DNA of 64,000 nt. Origin: Mycolicibacterium aichiense. Lineage in GTDB: Bacteria > Actinomycetota > Actinomycetes > Mycobacteriales > Mycobacteriaceae. Under the pieces are notes generated by a model. The model had not been told where the DNA came from and ran no database searches. It saw only the letters and a program-made list of their open reading frames with translations. Both the position numbers and the translations under genes were made by a program. The DNA lies in NCBI RefSeq assembly GCF_010726245.1, contig NZ_AP022561.1:5022001-5086000 (forward strand), read 5' to 3'. This document shows, one piece after another, positions 57,687-64,000 of the stretch. Each line of letters opens with the position of its first letter. Position 1 is the stretch's first letter.

Positions 57687-58244
57687 TCACCCGGCGCGTA
57701 AACCGGCCACGATGACGTTGGTGATCCGGTCGGCGACGTCCTCGCCGTATTCCTGGCCGCTCTTGCACACGACCAGCAGTGCCTTCAGTTCGGCGACGCC
57801 GACGTCTGCGCGGGCGGCACCCGCCTGCTGCGCCGCCACCAGCATCTCCCCCAGCACCTCGAGAAACTCCGCTTCGGCGCCGGGCGCCGCGGAGTCGAGG
57901 TCGATTCCGTACCGCGCCAGCGCCTCGACCATCCCGTGGTCGGCAGCACCGGAGCGCACCGTCTCGCGGAGGAACTCGAACAGTGCGGTGGACGGATCGG
58001 CAGCGAGTAGCTCCCGCCCTCGCGCCACGACCAGTCGCACCCGATCGCTGATGACCGCTTCGAACAAGGCTTCCTTGGTCGGGAAGTGCCGGTAGACGGT
58101 GCCTGCGCCGACGCCGGCGCGCCGGGCGATCTCATCGATCGGCACGGCCAGCCCCTGCTCGGCGAACACCTCGTAGGCAACCTGCAGCACGCGGGCACGG
58201 TTGCGCGCGGCATCGGCACGTAGCGGCCGGCAGCTCAGACCCAC
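57687..58244 (-). CDS. TetR-family regulator divergent from an SDR
   Basis: 185 residues. N-terminal helix-turn-helix: PIDEIARRAGVGAGTVYRHFPTKEALFEAV. The C-terminal domain is of the TetR_C/SACE_7040-like kind (LLVVCKSGQEYGEDVADRI). GTG at 58244 has GGAGAGG upstream; a TTG at 58268 is in frame but overlaps the -35 region of the divergent gene. Probably represses the adjacent SDR gene through the duplicated site in the 102-bp gap. Confidence 0.88.
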   Translation of the reverse strand: MGLSCRPLRADAARNRARVLQVAYEVFAEQGLAVPIDEIARRAGVGAGTVYRHFPTKEALFEAVISDRVRLVVARGRELLAADPSTALFEFLRETVRSGAADHGMVEALARYGIDLDSAAPGAEAEFLEVLGEMLVAAQQAGAARADVGVAELKALLVVCKSGQEYGEDVADRITNVIVAGLRAG

Positions 58245-58261
58245 CTCACACCTCTCCTGCG

Positions 58262-58292
58262 TTGACAAAGCGGGGCGCGCGTTCCGTATAGT
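58262..58292 (+). promoter_or_regulatory. Putative promoter of the SDR at 58347
   Basis: TTGACA (58262-58267) and TATAGT (58287-58292), 19 nt apart. Operator copy 1 fills the spacer. Confidence 0.5.
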
Positions 58293-58318
58293 CGGATAAA
58301 ACCGGGGCGCACGCTCCG
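58271..58318. promoter_or_regulatory. Duplicated TetR operator candidate
   Basis: CGGGGCGCGCGTTCCG (58271-58286) and CGGGGCGCACGCTCCG (58303-58318) match at 14 of 16 positions and are 32 bp apart, about three helical turns. Copy 2 is near-symmetric (GGGGCG-n2-CGCTCC). They overlap and follow the promoter, fitting repression. Confidence 0.6.
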
Positions 58319-58346
58319 GTTAGCCAGTCTAACCGAGGAGAACTGC

Positions 58347-59243
58347 ATGGCACCCTGGACTTCCGCCGACATCCCGGACCAGACCGGCCGGACGGTCGTC
58401 ATCACCGGCGCCAACACCGGGCTGGGCTACGAAACCGCCCGCGCGCTGGCAGCCAAAGGCGCGCACGTAGTTCTCGCAGTCCGCAACCTCGACAAGGGCA
58501 AGGCCGCCGCAGACCTCGTTGTGCGGCGCTACCCCGGGGCCGACGTCAGCGTGCAGGAGCTCGACCTCACCTCGCTGGCGTCCATCCGTGCCGCCGCCGA
58601 CGAGCTGCGCGCCCGGCACGACCGCATCGACCTGCTGATCAACAACGCCGGCGTGATGATGACGCCCAAGCAGACCACCCAGGACGGATTCGAGCTGCAG
58701 TTCGGCACCAATCACCTGGGCCATTTCGCGTTCACCGGCCTGCTGCTGGACCGGGTGCTCGCTGCGCCGGCCTCGCGGATCGTCACGATCAGCAGCAACG
58801 GCCACCGCTTCGGCAGCATTCGCTTCGACGATCTGCAGTCCGAACGCCGCTACGACCGCACCCGCGCCTATGGCCAGTCGAAACTGGCCAACCTGCTGTT
58901 CACCTACGAACTGCAGAAGCGTCTTGCCGCGACCGACACCATCGCTGTCGCGGCCCACCCGGGAAGCTCGGCCACCGAACTGGGCCGCAACCTCCCCAAG
59001 ATCGTCGAGTGGGGTTTCGGACTGACGGTGCAGAGCTCCGAGATGGGCGCACTGCCGCAGCTGCGCGCCGCCACCGACCCGACCGTGCGCGGCGGCCAGT
59101 ACTACGGACCCGGCGGAGTGCTGCAGATGCGTGGCTATCCGAAGCTCGTCTCCTCCAATCGCCGGTCGCATGACGTCGCGGCGCAGAAGCGGTTGTGGGC
59201 GGTGTCCGAAGAGCTGACGGGCGTGGTGTACCCCCTCGGGTGA
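58347..59243 (+). CDS. Short-chain dehydrogenase (Rv0439c-like)
   Basis: 298 residues of the retinol dehydrogenase-like SDR group: TGANTGLGYETARALAAKG, NNAGVMMTPK, FGTNHLGHFAFT, Ser in TISSNGHRFG and YGQSK. The substrate is unknown. ATG follows GAGGAGAA. It adjoins groEL2 as in M. tuberculosis and is probably controlled by the divergent TetR. Confidence 0.92.
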   Translation: MAPWTSADIPDQTGRTVVITGANTGLGYETARALAAKGAHVVLAVRNLDKGKAAADLVVRRYPGADVSVQELDLTSLASIRAAADELRARHDRIDLLINNAGVMMTPKQTTQDGFELQFGTNHLGHFAFTGLLLDRVLAAPASRIVTISSNGHRFGSIRFDDLQSERRYDRTRAYGQSKLANLLFTYELQKRLAATDTIAVAAHPGSSATELGRNLPKIVEWGFGLTVQSSEMGALPQLRAATDPTVRGGQYYGPGGVLQMRGYPKLVSSNRRSHDVAAQKRLWAVSEELTGVVYPLG

Positions 59244-59259
59244 CCGGCACAATGTAGCC

Positions 59260-59748
59260 ATGTCGCTGCACGTGCCGCCCTATCCACCGCCGCGGTACGA
59301 CGGGGACGGCGAGATCAGCGCCACCCTGCGCAAGGCCGAGACCCCGGCAGACTTCGAAGTCGGCCCGGTCAAGTACACCTACCTGGCCACCGAGAAATCG
59401 ACCGGCGGCGACTTCGGTCTGTACCGGGTCGACCTCGGTCCCCAGGCGGGTGGCCCCGGGCCGCATTTCCACAAGGCCATGTCGGAGTCCTTCTTCGTGC
59501 TGTCCGGCCGGATCCAATTGTTCGACGGCCGCGACTGGACCGTCGGCGAGCAAGGCGACTACCTCTACGTCCCGCCCGGCGGCATCCACGGTTTCGGGAA
59601 CCAGTCCGACGAACCCGCCGCGATCTTGATGTTGTTTGCTCCCGGTGCACCTCGTGAGTTCTATTTCGAAGGGTTGCCCAAGCTCGGCGAGCTGACCGAC
59701 GACGAACGCCGCGAGTTCTTCATTCGCAACGACAATTTCTTGGTCTGA
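59260..59748 (+). CDS. Cupin-domain protein
   Basis: 162-residue cupin with metal-binding motif 1 GPHFHKAMSESFFVLSGRI and motif 2 DYLYVPPGGIHGFGN. It may be a dioxygenase, isomerase or small-molecule sensor. It lies 16 bp after the SDR and is probably co-transcribed with it. Confidence 0.87.
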   Translation: MSLHVPPYPPPRYDGDGEISATLRKAETPADFEVGPVKYTYLATEKSTGGDFGLYRVDLGPQAGGPGPHFHKAMSESFFVLSGRIQLFDGRDWTVGEQGDYLYVPPGGIHGFGNQSDEPAAILMLFAPGAPREFYFEGLPKLGELTDDERREFFIRNDNFLV

Positions 59749-59822
59749 CGACACGCCGGATCGAAGTGCGCGGGCGGATCTGCTTGCACTAGAGTCCATC
59801 TCGACCGAGAGGAGTCCCAGGG

Positions 59823-61517
59823 GTGCGGGCAGTTGATGCGCCCAGCACCCAGGCGTTACGGGGCTGGCAGCGACGGGCGTTGGTCAAGTATCTGGCCGCC
59901 AAGCCGCGCGATTTTCTCGCTGTCGCGACCCCTGGAGCCGGTAAGACCACCTTCGCCCTGCGGATCGTCGCGGAACTCCTCGCCGAGGGCACCGTCGAAG
60001 CCGTCACGATCGTCGTCCCGACGGAGCACCTCAAGATCCAGTGGGCGCAGGCCGCCGCACGGCACGGCATTGCGCTCGATCCCAAGTTCTCCAACTCGAA
60101 TTCGCAGACGTCCGCGGAGTATCACGGCGTCGTGGTCACCTACGCCCAGGTTGCCAGCCACCCCACTCGACACCGGGTGCGCACCGAGAACCGCAAGACG
60201 CTCGTCGTCTTCGACGAGATCCACCACGGCGGTGACGCCAAAACCTGGGGCGACGCCATCCGGGAGGCGTTCGACGACGCGACGCGGCGACTGTCGCTGA
60301 CCGGGACCCCGTTCCGCAGCGACGACAGCCCCATCCCGTTCATCAACTATGAGGTCGGGCCCGACGGCTTCGCCCGATCCCAGGCCGACCACACGTATGG
60401 CTACTCCGACGCGCTGGCCGACGGCGTCGTGCGCCCGGTCATGTTCATGGCGTACTCCGGGGAGGCCCGTTGGCGGGACAGTGCCGGTGAGGAGCACGCG
60501 GCGCGCCTGGGTGAGCCGCTGACGGCCGAGCAGACCGCGCGGGCGTGGAAGACCGCCCTCAACCCGGCCGGTGAGTGGATGCCCGCGGTGATCGCCGCGG
60601 CCGACACCCGGCTGCGCGGGCTCCGCGAACACGTCCCCGACGCCGGCGGCATGATCATCGCCTCCGATCAGACCGCCGCCCGCGCCTACGCCGACCTGCT
60701 GCTCAAGATCACCGGCGAAGCACCCACCGTCGTACTCTCCGACGACAAGGGCGCCTCCGATCGCATCTCCCAGTTCTCGGCGAGCACCTCGCGCTGGCTG
60801 GTCGCGGTGCGGATGGTGTCCGAAGGTGTCGACGTGCCGCGCCTGGCGGTCGGCGTGTACGCCACCAGCGCCTCGACTCCGCTGTTCTTCGCCCAGGCGA
60901 TCGGCCGGTTCGTGCGGTCCCGGCGGCCCGGTGAGACCGCGTGCATCTTCTTGCCGTCGGTGCCCAACCTGCTGCTGCTCGCCAGCGAGATGGAAGCTCA
61001 GCGCAATCACGTGCTGGGCAAGCCGCACCGGGAGAACCTCGAGGACGATCCGCTCGAGGCGGAGTTGGCCAAGCAGAACCGCGACGAGCCCGACGAGGGC
61101 GAGAACAAGATCGAGTACCTCGGCGCCGACGCCGAGCTCGACCAGGTCATCTTCGACGGGTCGTCGTTCGGGACCGCGACGCCGGCAGGCAGTGACGAGG
61201 AGGCCGATTACCTCGGCATTCCCGGCCTGCTCGATGCCGAGTCGATGCGAGATCTGTTGCGGCGCAGGCAAGAAGAACAGATCGAAAAGCGCACCGCCAG
61301 CGGCGAGGTACCCCGGCTGACCACGCACGGCCAGCTACGGGATCTGCGCCGCGAACTCAACGCCCTGGTGTCGCTGGCGCACCACCGCACCGGCAAGACA
61401 CACGGACAGATCCACAACGAACTGCGCCGGGTCTGCGGTGGACCACCGGTGGCCGCCGCCACCACCGATCAGCTCAAGGCCCGCATCGAAGCCGTTCGCA
61501 GCCTGACCTCGTCGTAA
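59823..61517 (+). CDS. DExH-box superfamily 2 helicase
   Basis: 564 residues. Motif Q-like RGWQRRALVKYLA, Walker A ATPGAGKTTFA, IVVPTEHLKIQWAQAA, Walker B DEIHH, motif III SLTGTPFRSD and motif VI-like FAQAIGRFVRSRRPG. A C-terminal helical region (LRRELNALVSLAHHRTGKTHGQIHNELRR) resembles that of phage- and chromosome-encoded RadD/XPB-type helicases. Role in DNA or RNA metabolism is inferred. GTG start with GAGAGGAGT upstream. Confidence 0.88.
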   Translation: MRAVDAPSTQALRGWQRRALVKYLAAKPRDFLAVATPGAGKTTFALRIVAELLAEGTVEAVTIVVPTEHLKIQWAQAAARHGIALDPKFSNSNSQTSAEYHGVVVTYAQVASHPTRHRVRTENRKTLVVFDEIHHGGDAKTWGDAIREAFDDATRRLSLTGTPFRSDDSPIPFINYEVGPDGFARSQADHTYGYSDALADGVVRPVMFMAYSGEARWRDSAGEEHAARLGEPLTAEQTARAWKTALNPAGEWMPAVIAAADTRLRGLREHVPDAGGMIIASDQTAARAYADLLLKITGEAPTVVLSDDKGASDRISQFSASTSRWLVAVRMVSEGVDVPRLAVGVYATSASTPLFFAQAIGRFVRSRRPGETACIFLPSVPNLLLLASEMEAQRNHVLGKPHRENLEDDPLEAELAKQNRDEPDEGENKIEYLGADAELDQVIFDGSSFGTATPAGSDEEADYLGIPGLLDAESMRDLLRRRQEEQIEKRTASGEVPRLTTHGQLRDLRRELNALVSLAHHRTGKTHGQIHNELRRVCGGPPVAAATTDQLKARIEAVRSLTSS

Positions 61518-61535
61518 ACCGGTTACGCTGCCGCC

Positions 61536-62873
61536 ATGACGCCAGCCGGCCTGTCTGGAATCCCCACGGCGCCAGGGCGTCTGCCGGTGATCGGCCACGC
61601 CCACATGGTCACCGGTGATCCCCGCGAGTTGCTGCTGCGCGCCGCCGGCATCGGTCCGATCGTCCGGGTGTATCTGGGGCCGCGGGCCTCCTACCTGCTC
61701 ACCACCCCGGAGCTGATCCGCGACGTCAGCCTGGGCCGCGCCGGGGCGTTCCACCGCGAGCCGATGCGCGAGGCCATCCACGAATTGGTCAGCGGCGCGA
61801 CCAATGTCCTCAGCGGACCTGAACACGACCTTCGCCGCCGACTGATCGCCCCGGTCTTTCGGCAGCGCCGCCTGGGCGAGTACGGGCTCACCGTCGCTGC
61901 GATCGCCGACGACTGGTCGGGCTCACGTGTCGGCGGCGCACAGACCGACTTGCGGGCCAGCGTGCATCAGCTGGTGATGCGCACCATGCTGGCAACTCTG
62001 TTCCGCGCCCAATCCGACGCCGAGGAGATCGACGTCATCCGCGAGCGAACCCCTTGGCTGCTCAGCGAAGTCATCATTCGCGGCGCCCTGCCCAAGACCG
62101 CGAGGCAGTTGCGGGTGCTGGCCAACCGCCGATTCATCTCCGATTCACGGCGTGTCCGCTCCGCACTGAGGTCACTCATCGAGGGCCGGCGCCATACACC
62201 CGACGAGGGTGACATGCTGTCGGCACTTCTGCATCACGTCGATGAGGAGACCGGGGCGACGCTGTCCGATGACGACCTCGTCGACGAACTGCTGCTGGCG
62301 TTGGCGGCGAGCATCGGATCCCAGTCGTCGATGTTCTCCTGGCTCATCTACGAGACAAGCCGCGCCCCCGGTATCGCCGCGAAGATCCGCGACGAACTGG
62401 ACTCCGTAGTCGGTTCTCGCCCAGTGGAAGTGGGCGATGTGCCGGCATTGCGCTACCTGCGCAATGTACTCACCGAGACGCTGCGGTTGTGGGCGCCGTG
62501 GATCAGCATCCTCACCGCCGACGGGCCGGTACGCATCGGCTCGGTGGAGTTCGACGATGGCACCAACATCTTGTTCAGCCCATTGATGGTGCACCTACAG
62601 GACCAGTATTTCCCCCATGCCTCGACCTTCGACCCAGACCGCTGGGAATCCGACTCGGTGGACCGCGACGTCATGATGGCGTTCGGTTTGGGTCAACGGC
62701 ATTGTCCCGGAAGCCAATTCGCGTTGTTGTCGATCACCCTGCAGGCGGCGGCGCTGTTCTCGCGGTGGGACATCCGGCTGCCCGCCGGTTTCGAGGTCAA
62801 GCCGCAAGCCAAGGACTTCGTGCTGTCCCCAGCGTCGCTGCCGGTGGTCTTCACGCCCCGAACGCCCGGCTAG
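61536..62873 (+). CDS. Cytochrome P450 with atypical I-helix
   Basis: 445 residues. Heme-binding loop FGLGQRHCPGSQFA (FxxGxxxCxG satisfied), ExxR in TETLRLWAP and PERF-like region FDPDRWESD. The I-helix reads ALAASIGSQSSMFSW. Where most P450s have (A/G)Gx(D/E)T, this one has no acid and a Ser, so proton delivery must differ. No ferredoxin is adjacent. It ends with a 4-nt stop overlap (CTAG) against the convergent glycosyltransferase gene. Confidence 0.9.
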   Translation: MTPAGLSGIPTAPGRLPVIGHAHMVTGDPRELLLRAAGIGPIVRVYLGPRASYLLTTPELIRDVSLGRAGAFHREPMREAIHELVSGATNVLSGPEHDLRRRLIAPVFRQRRLGEYGLTVAAIADDWSGSRVGGAQTDLRASVHQLVMRTMLATLFRAQSDAEEIDVIRERTPWLLSEVIIRGALPKTARQLRVLANRRFISDSRRVRSALRSLIEGRRHTPDEGDMLSALLHHVDEETGATLSDDDLVDELLLALAASIGSQSSMFSWLIYETSRAPGIAAKIRDELDSVVGSRPVEVGDVPALRYLRNVLTETLRLWAPWISILTADGPVRIGSVEFDDGTNILFSPLMVHLQDQYFPHASTFDPDRWESDSVDRDVMMAFGLGQRHCPGSQFALLSITLQAAALFSRWDIRLPAGFEVKPQAKDFVLSPASLPVVFTPRTPG

Positions 62874-64000
62874 CCGGCCGCCGTTTTCTCCACGATGTCG
62901 CAAACCCGCGGCACACCGTCGCCGGTCGCGTGCAGGCGCGCGCCGAAAGCTTCTGCCCGAGAACGCATGTCCGGATCCAGGATGGCATCGATCCCGGCAC
63001 CGAGCGTATCGGCCCGCAATTTCGTGAACGGAATGTGCGCTCCGACTCCGAGCCTTTCGACCTGGTGTCCCCAGACCGGCTGATCGAACGACACCGAGCA
63101 CACCAGCGTCGGCAGCCCAGCCCGCAGGCTCTCGAAGAGCGTGCCGATGCCACCGTGGTGGACGGCCGCCTTGCAGTGCGGGAAGACGAGGTCATGAGCC
63201 AGCGCGTCGACGACCTTCACGTTGGCGGAGGTGTTCCGCAGTTCGGGGCTCAGGTGGGCGCCGCCGACGCTGACCAGCGCCCGCTCGCCCGTTCGTTGGC
63301 AGATGCGCTCGATCATGCCGAGCACCGATCCGAAATCCAGAATGGGCATGCTGCCAAAGCCGAAGAAGATCGGCGGCGTGCCGGCGTCCATCCACTGGAG
63401 CACCTCGGCGTGGTCCTCGGCCGACTCGCCGATCGCGGCCCGGGCTGACTGCGGCAGCCACAGAAAACCCACCATCGGCCGCGACGAGCCCCACTCTTCG
63501 GCCAGGCCCGGCACGAACGCGGGGTCGTACATCTGCAGTTCGGGGACATTGCGCCCCGCGAGAATCGATTCCGTACTGGCCCACGATCGGGGTAGGCCGA
63601 GCTTGCCGCGGAGGTTGTTGAGATACTTGCCGAACACCACGGTCCGCAGTCGCTCGATCGCGGACCACGCCACGCGGTTGACAACGCCGGGCACCTTCCA
63701 GTTGGCCGGCACCGAGCCCGGCGGCGCGTACAGACTGTTCTTGCGGCACGGGTAGGTGTGCAGTGTCACCATCGGAATACCCAGGGACTCCGACACGATC
63801 GCTGAGCGGTCCTCACTGAAGGTGGTGCAGACGATCATCTCCGCTCCCGTGGAGATGTCGATCAGCTCGTCGTCCATCCGGTCGGCGTATTCCGACATCT
63901 GCTTCGACACCATCGACATCAGCTTGAAGGTGCTGCCCGCCGCCAATGCCTTCTGGCCCTCCGGCGACGAATACAACGCATGGACATCGGGGCCGAACTG
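62870..64000 (-). CDS. Glycosyltransferase, GT1/MGT type (5' end beyond window)
   Basis: The frame stays open to the window edge, so the N-terminus is missing. The visible 376 residues include the C-terminal GT-B donor domain: FFGFGSMP, VFPHCKAAVHHGGIGTLFESLRAGLP and FDQPVWGHQVERLGVG, typical of UGT/macrolide glycosyltransferases and rhamnosyl/glycolipid transferases. The acceptor half includes SLYAPPGSVPANWKVPG. Substrate unknown; likely a lipid or secondary metabolite. Convergent with the P450. Confidence 0.9.
   Translation of the reverse strand, partial: QFGPDVHALYSSPEGQKALAAGSTFKLMSMVSKQMSEYADRMDDELIDISTGAEMIVCTTFSEDRSAIVSESLGIPMVTLHTYPCRKNSLYAPPGSVPANWKVPGVVNRVAWSAIERLRTVVFGKYLNNLRGKLGLPRSWASTESILAGRNVPELQMYDPAFVPGLAEEWGSSRPMVGFLWLPQSARAAIGESAEDHAEVLQWMDAGTPPIFFGFGSMPILDFGSVLGMIERICQRTGERALVSVGGAHLSPELRNTSANVKVVDALAHDLVFPHCKAAVHHGGIGTLFESLRAGLPTLVCSVSFDQPVWGHQVERLGVGAHIPFTKLRADTLGAGIDAILDPDMRSRAEAFGARLHATGDGVPRVCDIVEKTAAG

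Overview
The window is a high-GC chromosomal segment from a mycobacterium, most likely a rapid-growing Mycolicibacterium-type species. It carries mshA, hbhA, umaA, ramB, a lipoprotein L,D-transpeptidase, senX3-regX3 and a groEL ending in GGMGGMDF. Gene order follows, in inverted orientation, the M. tuberculosis stretch from about Rv0495c down to Rv0439c, with several replacements. Ortholog names are recalled from family knowledge and were not checked by search. I see no tRNA, rRNA, CRISPR array, insertion sequence or prophage. No gene-free stretch exceeds 300 bases.

Region 1 (1-24 kb) is mostly core mycobacterial housekeeping. It has a Cys-rich conserved protein, an added polyprenyl-phosphate sugar transferase, and the phosphate-sensing pair senX3-regX3 with a PHO-box-like repeat upstream. 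Next come gpmA, a YbjN protein and mshA (mycothiol), a ROK regulator, an SDR, an Ldt5-like transpeptidase, murB, two DUF2505 paralogues, a nitrilase-family amidase and deoC. The region ends with small secreted or membrane proteins, the adhesin HbhA with an XRE regulator next to it, a DUF445 membrane protein and a TetR regulator. A DUF4344 lipoprotein protease and a Gly/Pro-rich surface protein close it.

Region 2 (24-34 kb) covers lipid and acetyl-CoA metabolism: a PPK2 kinase, umaA, fadB2, icl1, an acyl-ACP thioesterase, the regulator ramB, lpdC and small membrane proteins. Half-sites resembling a RamB operator lie upstream of both ramB and icl1.

Region 3 (34-45 kb) holds a five-gene minus-strand operon: 2,3-butanediol dehydrogenase, diacetyl/acetoin reductase, a GAF-domain regulator, aldehyde dehydrogenase and DUF779. 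Two flavoprotein oxygenase-type genes diverge from it. A 21-bp direct-repeat site (17 of 21 identical) lies in front of both flavoprotein genes and suggests one regulon. A prolyl oligopeptidase follows.

Region 4 (44.8-48 kb) is the most unusual part. It is a tightly overlapping four-gene module: a small DUF2563/ESX-like protein, a 500-residue putative type VII secretion substrate ending in a glycine-zipper hydrophobic segment, and two tandem paralogous multi-pass membrane proteins. Part of it is clearly lower in G+C. It looks like a pore-forming effector with membrane immunity proteins.

Region 5 (48-64 kb) carries a second PPK2, a PAP2 phosphatase, DinB and VOC proteins, a D-aminoacylase-like amidohydrolase, SDRs and a PPOX protein. 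An AbiEi-like/DUF559 nuclease gene lies between two related palindromic elements. groEL2 follows with a strong terminator and two CIRCE operators, then a TetR/SDR divergent pair with duplicated operators, a cupin, a DExH helicase and a P450 with an atypical I-helix. A glycosyltransferase is cut by the window end.
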